Assembly: GCA_030652035.1 (NCBI GenBank)
Contig: JAUSBJ010000042.1
Location: forward strand, 1-34,020
From: Sulfurimicrobium sp.
Lineage (GTDB): Bacteria > Pseudomonadota > Gammaproteobacteria > Burkholderiales > Sulfuricellaceae
Direction: 5' to 3'
DNA length: 34,020 nt
Positions 7,140-14,640 of the stretch are shown piece by piece. A program made the position numbers and the translations under genes. Within the stretch, counting starts at the first letter, position 1. Each line of letters begins with the position of its first letter. The notes under the pieces are model-generated. The model saw only the letters and a program-made list of their open reading frames with translations. It was not told the DNA's origin and ran no database searches.

Positions 7140-9027
7140 TCCCGACCCTTCACGGCTCGGTACCGTCGAGGATGTAAACGGCTCAAGCGTGAGCGTGAAA
7201 CTTGCAGAGAGCACACCGGGCGGACTTCTATTTGTTAATGGTGAGGCATATCGCGTCGGACAAGTCGGGGGATTTGTCCGTATTCCATCTGGATACGTAG
7301 ATCTCTATGGGGTGATTTCACAGGTTGGGGCCGGAGCGGCCCCTGGGCCACCGGAACTTGCCCCTCAGTTCGGCAATCGATGGCTCAGGATTGAACTCGT
7401 CGGTCAAGGACGTCGCGGCACAAAATTTGAACGCGGCATTGCGCAGTACCCCTCCATCGGCGACTCTGTTCATGTCGTAACCGAATCGGACTTGAAAACT
7501 GTCTACGCGCCTGGAGATGAAGATGGCTTTGTCGCCGTTGGGCGCGTCGCCAGCGCCGAGTCGATCCGTGCGTATCTCGACATGAACCGCTTGGTCAGCC
7601 GTCATTCTGCAGTAGTGGGAAGCACGGGCTCTGGGAAATCGAATGCCGTGGCGAATCTGCTTGGTGCTGTTTCTGATCGAACGCGGTTCAAGTCCGCTCG
7701 CGTCGTATTGTTTGACCTTCACGGCGAGTATGCGAAGGCGTTTGGTGATCAGGCCCGAGTATTTAGGGTTGGAGCGGATACCGCCGCAGGAGAGCGGGAA
7801 CTGCATGTTCCATTTTGGGCGCTCACAGCGGAGGAGTTTATTTCGTTAGCCATGGGTCCCGTATCGGGTACGCCTCTGACGTTGCTACAAGAAAGGCTGT
7901 TGTCCGGCAAAAGAGCGTCGAAAGCGGGCGGTGTCCCCCATGGTTTGCCTGATCTCACCGTCACGGTGGATACTCCGTTACCATTCTCGGTGTATCAGCT
8001 CTGGCACGATTTGTACTCACTGCATTCTTCGACGCACAGTGTCAGTAAAAACCAAAATCAGACCGAGGCGACGCGAGCATATATTCAAGATGGCGCTCCT
8101 CCAATAAATGCGGTTGGCGATTCAGACAAGCTTGAGCGTCCTCGATTTCGTCCGCTCAAGGACGTAAAGGAAGATCCTGACAAGGTGTACGCAGGTCTTT
8201 ATGGTGACCTGCCCCGCGCGCACCTTGATATTTTGGAGAGCAAGCTACGTGACCCCCGCATGCAGTTTCTCTTTCGCCCTGGCGAATGGGCGGTCGCAAA
8301 GGATGGTACAACTCAAGCTGATCTTGATGCATTGCTTGCGGCGTGGATAGGTGCGGATGCACCCATTTCTGTCTTTGATTTGTCAGGCATTCCCACCGCA
8401 ATCGTCGACGATCTTGTCGGGGCTGTCTTACGAATTCTGTATGACGCTGTGTTCTGGGGGCGGCTGAAGCAGGAAGGCGGTCGGGAGAGACCTTTACTCA
8501 TCGTTATGGAAGAAGCGCATGTGTATCTCGGTGCTCAGTCAAAGAGCCGGGCAGCTACTGCGGCCCGGCGCATCGCGAAAGAGGGACGAAAATACGGGGT
8601 TGGGCTAATGCTAGTCAGTCAGCGTCCTTCTGAGGTTGACACAACCATCCTTTCACAGTGCGGCACGATCATTGCTTTGCGCCTCACCAATGATTCAGAT
8701 CGTACTCAAGTCACCTCATGTGCGTCAGACAACCTCAAGGGCCTCTTCTCGATGCTCCCTGTTCTTCGTACTGGCGAAGCATTGATTGTCGGAGAAGCCG
8801 TCAACATGCCGATACGCGCAATCATTGACCGTCCCCCGGAAGGCCGGCGACCTGATAGTGACGATCCGCTGGTCGTTGTACCAAAAGGAGATGATGGGAA
8901 GCGTATAAAGAGTGGAGGCTGGACTGAGTCGGTACAGAATGAAGACTACAAGCCTTTAGTTGAAGCTTGGCGTAAACAAGATCCAAACGCTGGCGGTACA
9001 AAGCAGCCAGTGAAACCAAAAGTTTGA
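7117..9027 (+). CDS. herA: HerA-family ATPase/translocase (SIR2-HerA system)
   Basis: 636 aa from ATG 7117, set by GGGAG five bases upstream (ATG 7120 is nearly as good; a TTG at 7078 is unlikely). The N-terminal HAS-barrel-like part (about 10-150) precedes the FtsK/HerA ATPase core: Walker A GSTGSGKS (168-175), a Walker-B strand LLIVMEEAH with E465/E466, and the sensor-like segment VGLMLVSQRPSEVDTTILSQCG. Such hexameric ATPases pump or unwind DNA; with SIR2 partners they regulate NADase activity and may add helicase or nuclease function. The gene starts inside the SIR2 gene (23-base overlap). Base composition is clearly more AT-rich than the integrase and radC genes, a sign of recent transfer of the cargo. 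Confidence 0.9.
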   Translation: MMRSPSSNPDPSRLGTVEDVNGSSVSVKLAESTPGGLLFVNGEAYRVGQVGGFVRIPSGYVDLYGVISQVGAGAAPGPPELAPQFGNRWLRIELVGQGRRGTKFERGIAQYPSIGDSVHVVTESDLKTVYAPGDEDGFVAVGRVASAESIRAYLDMNRLVSRHSAVVGSTGSGKSNAVANLLGAVSDRTRFKSARVVLFDLHGEYAKAFGDQARVFRVGADTAAGERELHVPFWALTAEEFISLAMGPVSGTPLTLLQERLLSGKRASKAGGVPHGLPDLTVTVDTPLPFSVYQLWHDLYSLHSSTHSVSKNQNQTEATRAYIQDGAPPINAVGDSDKLERPRFRPLKDVKEDPDKVYAGLYGDLPRAHLDILESKLRDPRMQFLFRPGEWAVAKDGTTQADLDALLAAWIGADAPISVFDLSGIPTAIVDDLVGAVLRILYDAVFWGRLKQEGGRERPLLIVMEEAHVYLGAQSKSRAATAARRIAKEGRKYGVGLMLVSQRPSEVDTTILSQCGTIIALRLTNDSDRTQVTSCASDNLKGLFSMLPVLRTGEALIVGEAVNMPIRAIIDRPPEGRRPDSDDPLVVVPKGDDGKRIKSGGWTESVQNEDYKPLVEAWRKQDPNAGGTKQPVKPKV

Positions 9028-9051
9028 TTTACAACCGACGGAGACAATACT

Positions 9052-9261
9052 ATGGAACGTACACCAGTTTCTTCAAGCAATCTCAGCGCAGTTGGCTATG
9101 ACGTAGATAGACAAGCCCTTGAAGTGGAATTTAAGAACGGAGCTGTGTATGAGTACGCAGGAGTACCTGATGGCGAACACGATGGGCTGATGAGTGCTGG
9201 CTCCAAGGGAACGTACTTTAATGCCAATATTAAAAATCGATACCCGTGTGTGAAGCTTTGA
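9052..9261 (+). CDS. KTSC-domain protein
   Basis: 69 aa, essentially one KTSC domain: SSNLSAVGYDVDRQALEVEF, then NGAVYEYAGVP and SKGTYFNANIKNRYPCVKL. The domain is named after its occurrence at the C-terminus of some lysyl-tRNA synthetases and is common as a stand-alone small protein in phages and mobile elements; its role is unknown, possibly RNA or DNA binding. It starts 24 bases after herA with GGAG upstream and reads in the same direction, so it is the last gene of the cargo operon. Whether it contributes to defence or is an unrelated passenger cannot be said. Confidence 0.85.
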   Translation: MERTPVSSSNLSAVGYDVDRQALEVEFKNGAVYEYAGVPDGEHDGLMSAGSKGTYFNANIKNRYPCVKL

Positions 9262-9266
9262 TCCTG

Positions 9267-9294
9267 CGAGGGATTTCACTCGTTAAATTTTTTT
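9267..9294 (+). terminator. Weak terminator-like hairpin after the cargo operon
   Basis: Six bases after the KTSC stop, CGAG (9267-9270) pairs with CTCG (9279-9282) over an 8-base loop, followed by AAATTTTTTT. The stem is short, so efficiency is doubtful, but the place, between two convergent operons, is right. Confidence 0.35.
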
Positions 9295-9610
9295 ACGCGG
9301 TCGGCGCCGCGGACGCGGGTAGCGGTTGGACCGCCAGCCGCAGTCCCATCACCTTGAGGATTGCCAGTAAGCTGTTGAGCGCCGGATTGCCCTTCGGCGA
9401 GAGCGTACGATAAAGCTGCGTCGGGTTCAGGTGCGCCTGCTCGGCCACCGCCTGTACGCCGCCGAAGGCTTGGGCCATCTGGCGCAGCACGATCAGCAGT
9501 TCGGCCTGGTCGCCGTCTTCCAGAATGCCGTTGACCACTTCCAGCGCGAACGCAGGATCGTTGCGGTACAACTCGGCCATCGCATCGTCGTGGGGTCTAC
9601 TTCTCATCAT
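9293..9610 (-). CDS. higA: Antitoxin, HI1420-type HTH addiction-module antidote
   Basis: 105 aa from the ATG at 9610 (GGAG five bases upstream; a second ATG follows at once). The core NGILEDGDQAELLIVLRQMA then VAEQAHLNPTQLYRTLSPKG and NPALNSLLAILKVMGLRLAV is the typical helix-turn-helix of the HI1420-type addiction-module antidote family. It is the second gene of a toxin-first pair and overlaps the toxin stop by 14 bases. An upstream in-frame start at 9796 would lie inside the toxin gene in a cysteine-rich non-protein-like frame and is rejected. Acts with the upstream toxin, probably keeping the element in the host population; also expected to repress its own promoter. The symbol is used in the broad HigBA sense. 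Confidence 0.85.
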   Translation of the reverse strand: MMRSRPHDDAMAELYRNDPAFALEVVNGILEDGDQAELLIVLRQMAQAFGGVQAVAEQAHLNPTQLYRTLSPKGNPALNSLLAILKVMGLRLAVQPLPASAAPTA

Positions 9611-9938
9611 CTGTTCTCCGTTGCCAGTCCTGCCAGTAATCCACCGCCCGAGCGATGTCCGCGTCCTGCGTGCGTTTGTCGCCGCCACACAGCAGCAACA
9701 CCACACGCCGGCCCGACAAGGCGTAGTACACCCGGTAGCCCGGCCCCGCATCGATGCGCAGTTCCCACACGCCTTCGCGACAGAACTTGTGGTCACCGAA
9801 GTTGCCTTGCTCGATGCGGGTCACGCGCCGTGCCACCGCAACCTTGACTTGCATGTCGCGTAACCGCTTCAGCCAGTCGATGTACAAGTCCTTGTGCTCA
9901 CCGGGAGTCAGGTAGTGCTCAATCTCGTAGGTTATCAT
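9597..9938 (-). CDS. higB: Toxin, RelE/HigB-like (HI1419/phage Gp49-type)
   Basis: 113 aa. RelE-superfamily toxin of the addiction-module killer type: RVTRIEQGNFGDHKFCREGVWELRI, then GPGYRVYYALSGRRVVLLLCGGDKRTQDADI, with the basic and aromatic residues of the RNase surface (R, Y, and K in GDKRTQ). Such toxins cut mRNA at the ribosome. Toxin gene first, antitoxin second and overlapping, as in HigBA and HI1419/HI1420 modules. The start ATG at 9938 sits directly beside an inverted repeat (9940-9955), leaving almost no room for a leader; no Shine-Dalgarno is evident. It lies between the integrase stop and the cargo, and likely stabilises the element. Confidence 0.85.
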   Translation of the reverse strand: MITYEIEHYLTPGEHKDLYIDWLKRLRDMQVKVAVARRVTRIEQGNFGDHKFCREGVWELRIDAGPGYRVYYALSGRRVVLLLCGGDKRTQDADIARAVDYWQDWQRRTDDEK

Positions 9939-9939
9939 T

Positions 9940-9955
9940 TTCGTCTATAAACGAA
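9940..9955 (-). promoter_or_regulatory. Candidate operator of the HigBA pair
   Basis: TTCGT (9940-9944) and ACGAA (9951-9955) form an inverted repeat around CTATAA, one base upstream of the toxin start. On the minus strand the centre reads TTTATAG, a -10-like sequence, so HTH-antitoxin binding here would block transcription. A TTGACT lies at 9960-9965 on the same strand, but its spacing to that -10 is too short for a classical promoter, so the exact start is open. Confidence 0.4.
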
Positions 9956-9961
9956 TGACAG

Positions 9962-11164
9962 TCAAGATACAGAGATTGGTGTGGCAATCGTGCCCGCCAC
10001 CACCGTCTTGCGCCGGTTTGCCACCAGTTCAGCCGCCTGACGCACCGGCGCATCCTCGGTGTGGATGTAGCGCATGAACATCGCCACCGTCTTGTGCGCG
10101 GTCAGCACCATGCCGACCTTGACCGGGATGCCCGAATTGGCGATGTCCGTGGCCGAACGGTGCCGGATGCCGTGCGTGCCGACGTGCTGCACGCCGGCAG
10201 CTTTCAGAATGCGGCTCCAGCCGTTGTAGTGCTCCCCGTTCGTCATGTGCTTGAGCGGATCGCGCAGCGACGGCAGCACATAGAGCGAGCCTTCGTGCCT
10301 GGGCACAGTCGAAAGCAGGCGGTGTGCTTCCTCGCTCATCGGTTTGGACATGCCGCCGGTCTTGCTGTCAGGCCAAGCCACGCGCCGGTTCTCCAGATCG
10401 ACCCAGGTCCACTCCAGCAATAGGATTTCGGAACGGCGCGCCGCGAACTCGAACTGCAAGCGGATGGCCAGCGTGACGATGGGTGGTTCGCTGCCTTCTG
10501 CCTCCACCTTGTCCAGATGCCTGAACAACTTGCCCATTTCCTCGTCGGTGATGAGCCGGGTGGTCTTGCCTTGAGGGTATTGGGGGATGTGCCGGCACGG
10601 GTTCGTGCCATCCGTCCGCAAGCCCCAGATTTCGGCCATGTTGAACATTTTGCGCATGACGGCAAGTGTGTGGTTGGCCTCCATCGGCGTGCGCTCCAGC
10701 TTCTTCATCATCGCCGCTACGTCGGGGCGTGTCACGTCCTGAACCTTCATCCGCCCCAGGATCGGGATGATGTTGCGGTCGATGTTGCCTTGATAGCCTT
10801 TCTGGGTGCTGGGCTTGTTGCGTTGCTTGGAGTAGTCCGACATGAAGCGGTCGCACAGTTCCTTGACAGTAGGCGCCTTGCGCGCCGCGGCCTTGTCGCC
10901 GCCGGGATCGCCGCCTTTGCGAACCTCGGCCAGCCAGGTCTGCGCCAGTGCGCGGGCTTGCTCGACGGTCAGTTCGCCGTACAGGCCGATGGCGGGCTTG
11001 CGCCGCTGCCCGGCATTGGTCCGGTACTGGAGCATGAACACCTTGCGGCCTGCTGGTGTAACCTTACACATGAAGCCGGGCACCAGGGTATCGCGCAGTT
11101 CGACGGACTGCGCTTGGGGTTGCGCCGCGTCTATAGCGGACTTGGTGAGTTTGATTTTGGCCAT
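9962..11164 (-). CDS. int: Site-specific tyrosine recombinase (ICE integrase, DUF4102 arm-binding domain)
   Basis: 400 aa. The N-terminal 90 residues (KIKLTKSAIDAAQPQAQSVE... GLYGELTVEQARALA) are the DUF4102-type arm-binding domain, followed by a SAM-like core-binding domain (about 95-190). The catalytic domain has the first Arg in FAARRSEILLLEW, H-x-x-R in THGIRHRSATDIA, a later His in LTAHKTV and the nucleophile Tyr in FMRYIHTED. The start at 11164 is chosen for AGGAG five bases upstream. It is the last element gene before the chromosome, reading inward, as for integrases that sit beside their attachment site. The close resemblance to Tn4371-type integrases is recalled, not searched. All catalytic residues are present. 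Confidence 0.93.
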   Translation of the reverse strand: MAKIKLTKSAIDAAQPQAQSVELRDTLVPGFMCKVTPAGRKVFMLQYRTNAGQRRKPAIGLYGELTVEQARALAQTWLAEVRKGGDPGGDKAAARKAPTVKELCDRFMSDYSKQRNKPSTQKGYQGNIDRNIIPILGRMKVQDVTRPDVAAMMKKLERTPMEANHTLAVMRKMFNMAEIWGLRTDGTNPCRHIPQYPQGKTTRLITDEEMGKLFRHLDKVEAEGSEPPIVTLAIRLQFEFAARRSEILLLEWTWVDLENRRVAWPDSKTGGMSKPMSEEAHRLLSTVPRHEGSLYVLPSLRDPLKHMTNGEHYNGWSRILKAAGVQHVGTHGIRHRSATDIANSGIPVKVGMVLTAHKTVAMFMRYIHTEDAPVRQAAELVANRRKTVVAGTIATPISVS

Positions 11165-11568
11165 GCTGACTCCTAGGAAGAATGAGCTAGTTTCCAGGTG
11201 TCGGCTGGGAGCCAAGCGGATGGAAACCGGATCGGGTTGTGGAAAGCACCGGGGTATGGTGAATCCACTTGATCCCTAGGGAAACTCGCTGTGGCGGGCC
11301 TCAGCGTAGATCAGCCAAATTCGGTGCTGATCACAGCATGAAATAAAAAAACCGGCAGCTCGTGCCCTGGATTTGGTTGTTTTGCACGATTGCTCTCACA
11401 CGGGCAAATTTCGTATCATTCTTGTAGTCATGCATTATCTTTTTTCGTGACACAGTTTATGGTTTTTTGCTGGAATGACCAAGGAGTATTGTGGGGTTAA
11501 TCAAACCGCATTTGCCCGGATGCGGAATAGGGTATTTCTGGTAGACTGCCGCCAACAGGAGGGATGTC
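11165..11568. other. Element/chromosome junction region
   Basis: About 400 bases without a gene between the integrase start and ubiK. The left part should hold the integrase promoter and arm-type binding sites. The right part contains the ubiK leader, with AGGAGG six bases before its ATG. An A-rich run occurs at about 11342-11350. No tRNA gene is present, so the element did not use one at this end. Confidence 0.5.
11441..11448 (+). other. Candidate attachment-site core TTTTTCGT
   Basis: TTTTTCGT matches the TTTTT(C/T)(A/G)T octamer I recall as the direct repeat flanking Tn4371-family ICEs. It lies 277 bases outside the integrase start and about 120 bases before ubiK, a sensible place for the element end. 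The same octamer also occurs by chance at 32290-32297, and the partner copy would be left of the window. Confidence 0.4.
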
Positions 11569-11826
11569 ATGCTCAACCATAAAGTACTCGACGAAATCAA
11601 CGCTAAAATCAGCCAGGTGCTTGCGGCTTCACCGGCGGGCGATGTGGAGAAAAACCTGCGCGCTTCCTTGCAGGGACTCTTTTCCAAGCTGGATCTGGTC
11701 ACGCGGGAAGAATTCGAAGTGCAGCAGGCCGTACTGGTGCGCACACGCGAAAAACTCGACAAGCTGGAAGCCCAGGTGGCGGCCATGGAGAAACAGTTCC
11801 AGCCAGAATCCACCAAGCCTCAGTAA
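11569..11826 (+). CDS. ubiK: Ubiquinone biosynthesis accessory factor UbiK (BMFP family)
   Basis: 85 aa coiled-coil protein of the BMFP/YqiC family: N-terminal amphipathic helix MLNHKVLDEINAKISQVL, then LVTREEFEVQQAVLVRTREK and a C-terminal heptad-repeat helix LDKLEAQVAAMEKQ. The family forms trimers, associates with membranes and helps the Ubi enzyme complex in aerobic ubiquinone synthesis. Length is close to the E. coli protein. The start has AGGAGG upstream. It is the first chromosomal gene after the element; the element therefore lies upstream of ubiK without damaging its coding region, though it may have replaced native upstream promoter DNA. Confidence 0.9.
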   Translation: MLNHKVLDEINAKISQVLAASPAGDVEKNLRASLQGLFSKLDLVTREEFEVQQAVLVRTREKLDKLEAQVAAMEKQFQPESTKPQ

Positions 11827-11844
11827 TCTTAAAAACGGCATTTC

Positions 11845-11976
11845 ACCGCAAAGGACGCGAAGGCTCGCAAGGCAAACCAACGGGTTAACAAATTGTGATG
11901 GCCCACCCATTTAGGAGGGCAGCACAAAGCGCCCAAGCTCTTGGATTTCTTCGCATTCCCTTGCTTCCTTTGCGGT
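11845..11976. repeat. Imperfect inverted repeat with ACCGCAAAGG ends
   Basis: ACCGCAAAGG at 11845-11854 is matched by its exact complement CCTTTGCGGT at 11967-11976. Inward the arms stay similar but imperfect (left continues ACGCGAAGG, right reads back as AAGCAAGGG). It fills most of the ubiK-comM spacer. The same word builds the long perfect hairpin at 30421-30491. Confidence 0.7.
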
Positions 11977-12001
11977 TCAACTGCTTTTAGGGGTATTCAT
12001 C

Positions 12002-13495
12002 ATGTCCCTCGCGGTCCTCTACAGCCGCGCCCTGAACGGCATGGACGCGCCGCTGGTGACAGTGGAAGTGCATCTGGCCAACGGCTTGCCGAGCTTTACC
12101 CTGGTCGGTCTGCCCGAAGCGGAAGTAAAGGAAGCACGCGACCGGGTGCGCGCCGCATTGCAGAATGCGCGTTTCGAATTCCCCGCGCGCCGCATCACGG
12201 TGAATCTGGCTCCGGCTGACCTGCCCAAGGAAAGCGGACGCTTCGACCTGCCGATTGCGCTGGGCATCCTCGCTGCTTCCGGCCAGCTACCCCAGCAACA
12301 CCTCAAGGACTATGAATTTGCCGGTGAACTGGCGCTGACGGGCGAGCTGCGCCCGATTCGCGGCGCGCTGGCAATGACCTGCAAAGCCAGCAAGGATGGC
12401 CGCGCCTTCATCCTGCCGCGGGCCAACGCGGACGAAGCCGCGCTGGTGGACGCGGCGGAGATATTTCCGGCAGACTCGTTGCTTGAAGTCTGCGCGCACC
12501 TGGCGGGCCAGGAGACGCTCATCCGCCACGTTCCGCCCTTGGCTGCGGAAGCGGCGGCATTGGAGCCTGATTTCAGCGAGGTCAAAGGCCAGTCTCAGGC
12601 CAAGCGTGCTCTCGAAGTGGCGGCTGCGGGCGGCCACAGCATCCTCATGTCGGGTCCGCCCGGCACCGGAAAATCCATGCTGGCCAGCCGCCTGCCCGGC
12701 ATCCTGCCTCCAATGACAGAAGCCGAAGCGCTTGAAGCGGCCGCGATCCAGTCCCTCAACGGCGGTTTCCGCCTCGAAAACTGGCGCCGCCGCATTTTGC
12801 GCGCGCCGCACCATTCTGCTTCCAGCGTGGCACTGGTGGGCGGCGGTAGCAATCCGCGGCCCGGCGAAATCAGCCTGGCGCACCACTCCGTGCTGTTTCT
12901 CGACGAACTCCCGGAGTTTGATAGAAAAGCGCTGGAAGCCCTGCGCGAGCCGCTGGAATCGGGCCGCATCACCATCTCCCGCGCTGCCCGGCAGGCGGAA
13001 TTCCCGGCGCAATTCCAGCTGGTGGCGGCAATGAACCCCTGTCCCTGCGGCTATCTCGGCCATCCCAACGGCAAGTGCCGCTGCACGCCGGATCTGGTGT
13101 CGCGCTATCGGGGCAAGATCTCCGGCCCCCTGCTCGACCGTATCGACATGCAGATTGAAGTGCCCGCGCTGCCGGAGCACGAGCTGACGCAAGCTGCCGC
13201 AGGCGAGCCCAGCGCAGCCATCCGGGGACGGGTGGAGACGGCGCGCCTGTTGCAACTGGCGCGCCAGGGCAAGCCCAACGCACGGCTTTCCAGCAAGGAG
13301 ATCGAGCTCCATTGCCAGCCGGACGCAGCGGGCATGACGCTGCTCAAGCAGGCCATCAGCCGCCTTGATCTCTCCGCGCGCGCCTATCACCGCATTCTCA
13401 AGATGGCGCGCAGCATCGCCGACCTGGCGGGGGTGCAGCAAATTTCCCCGGCGCATATCGCAGAAGCAGTGCAGTACCGGCGTTTCGGTTCCTGA
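12002..13495 (+). CDS. comM: ComM / YifB family Mg-chelatase-like ATPase
   Basis: 497 aa, normal length. The N-terminal 170 residues have the Lon-protease-like fold typical of the family (GLPSFTLVGLPEAEVKEARD..., NLAPADLPKESGRFDLPIAL). The AAA+ domain follows: Walker A GPPGTGKS (218-225), SVLFLDELPEF as Walker B, a PCPCGYLG...CRCT cysteine cluster, and the C-terminal lid with LDLSARAYHRILKMARSIADL. ComM is a hexameric branch-migration helicase that helps integrate single-stranded DNA in natural transformation. Presence suggests, but does not prove, competence. The next gene starts eight bases after the stop. Confidence 0.94.
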   Translation: MSLAVLYSRALNGMDAPLVTVEVHLANGLPSFTLVGLPEAEVKEARDRVRAALQNARFEFPARRITVNLAPADLPKESGRFDLPIALGILAASGQLPQQHLKDYEFAGELALTGELRPIRGALAMTCKASKDGRAFILPRANADEAALVDAAEIFPADSLLEVCAHLAGQETLIRHVPPLAAEAAALEPDFSEVKGQSQAKRALEVAAAGGHSILMSGPPGTGKSMLASRLPGILPPMTEAEALEAAAIQSLNGGFRLENWRRRILRAPHHSASSVALVGGGSNPRPGEISLAHHSVLFLDELPEFDRKALEALREPLESGRITISRAARQAEFPAQFQLVAAMNPCPCGYLGHPNGKCRCTPDLVSRYRGKISGPLLDRIDMQIEVPALPEHELTQAAAGEPSAAIRGRVETARLLQLARQGKPNARLSSKEIELHCQPDAAGMTLLKQAISRLDLSARAYHRILKMARSIADLAGVQQISPAHIAEAVQYRRFGS

Positions 13496-13502
13496 TCTCC
13501 TG

Positions 13503-14534
13503 ATGGACGTGCTGGAATCCTGGCGCGAGGAAAAGCGCTCCGCCTACCTCTACCGCATCATTTCGGATGCCGAATCGGGCACGCCCTTGCAGATCCTTTT
13601 TCTCGAACTGGCTCAAGCGGCCGAGCGGCAGGCGGAGATATGGGCGGCGGAAGCTGCAAAAACGGGAGTGGCGGTGCCGCAGGCCTACCTGCCCGAGCTG
13701 CGCGTGCGCATTGCGGCGGGCCTGGTGCGGCGTTTTGGGGTGCGCGCAATGCGGCCGGTGCTGGCGGCCATGAAGGTACGCGGCATGTCGCTCTATGCTT
13801 CCGCGCCTGCCGGCCATCCCATGCCCACCGCGCTTGAACAGATTGGCCTGCGCCACAAAGGCATGGGTGGCGGCAATCTGCGGGCGGCAGTGTTTGGCGT
13901 CAACGACGGCCTGGTTTCCAATGCCAGTCTGATCATGGGGGTGGCGGGCGCGTCCGGGCAGAGCGGCGTGATCATGCTCTCCGGCATCGCAGGCCTCCTG
14001 GCGGGGGCCTTTTCCATGGCGGCAGGCGAGTATCTATCGGTGCGTTCGCAGCGCGAAATGTACGAATACCAGATCGGACTGGAGCGTGACGAGCTGGAGC
14101 AATACCCTTCAGAAGAAGCGGCTGAACTGGCGCTGATTTTCCAGGCCAAGGGGCTGGAGCGCGAAGAGGCTCGGCGCCTGTCGGAAAGAATGATCGCCGA
14201 TCCTGACCAGGCGCTGGACACCCTGACGCGCGAGGAACTGGGCCTGAACCCGGATGAACTGGGCTCGCCCTGGGGTGCCGCGCTGTTTTCCTTTTTTGCC
14301 TTTGCCATCGGCGCCATGGTGCCGCTGCTGCCATTTCTTGTCGCCACAGGCATGCCAGCCTTGTTTTCTGCGATTGGAACGACGGCTGTGGCCCTGTTTG
14401 CGGTGGGCGCGGCGCTCAGCCTGTTCACCGGGCGGCATGCATGGCTGGGCGGGCTGCGCATGCTGGCGATCGGCGGGGCCGCAGGCGGGGCGACTTACCT
14501 GATTGGCCGTGCACTGGGCGTGGTGCTGGCCTGA
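13503..14534 (+). CDS. VIT1/CCC1 family iron/manganese transporter with ferritin-like N-terminal domain
   Basis: 343 aa. The C-terminal half is VIT1/CCC1: FGVNDGLVSNASLIMGVAGA, then GLLAGAFSMAAGEYLSVRSQ, a cytoplasmic helical insert with metal-binding Glu/Asp residues, and two to three further membrane helices (ALFSFFAFAIGAMVPLLPFLV onwards). The N-terminal 130 residues resemble the ferritin-like (rubrerythrin) domain fused to VIT1 in MbfA-type proteins, but the expected ExxH pair appears as ERQAE (ExxQ), so di-iron binding may be weakened. Likely exports or stores Fe2+/Mn2+. The start at 13503 is used because longer frames run back through comM. It may be co-transcribed with comM. Confidence 0.82.
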   Translation: MDVLESWREEKRSAYLYRIISDAESGTPLQILFLELAQAAERQAEIWAAEAAKTGVAVPQAYLPELRVRIAAGLVRRFGVRAMRPVLAAMKVRGMSLYASAPAGHPMPTALEQIGLRHKGMGGGNLRAAVFGVNDGLVSNASLIMGVAGASGQSGVIMLSGIAGLLAGAFSMAAGEYLSVRSQREMYEYQIGLERDELEQYPSEEAAELALIFQAKGLEREEARRLSERMIADPDQALDTLTREELGLNPDELGSPWGAALFSFFAFAIGAMVPLLPFLVATGMPALFSAIGTTAVALFAVGAALSLFTGRHAWLGGLRMLAIGGAAGGATYLIGRALGVVLA

Positions 14535-14640
14535 ATCTGGGCAAGATGATCAATCCATCCCAAATTGCGCGATTTCTGATAAATTGCGCTTCTGCCTATA
14601 ACATTTGTGGTCGCATGGTTTTTTTGGAGCTGACTCGGGA

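Larger units (their letters stand above)
1..11448. mobile_element. Right-hand part of an integrative (ICE-like) element, left end outside the window
   Basis: Backbone genes on the minus strand (radC-type gene, HigBA pair, DUF4102-type tyrosine integrase) enclose a plus-strand defence cargo. From family knowledge, a Tn4371-type integrase (N-terminus MAKIKLTKSAIDAAQPQ) followed by accessory genes and then radC is the layout of Tn4371-family ICEs. The cargo is visibly more AT-rich than int, radC and the chromosome to the right, as expected for separate acquisition. Chromosomal housekeeping genes begin with ubiK at 11569, so the junction lies between 11165 and 11568; I place it at the candidate octamer at 11441. 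No conjugation or replication genes are inside the window, so whether the element is complete cannot be told. Confidence 0.7.

Noticed and set aside
12287..13456. 389-codon open frame opposite comM
   Set aside because: Antisense shadow of the intact ComM frame.
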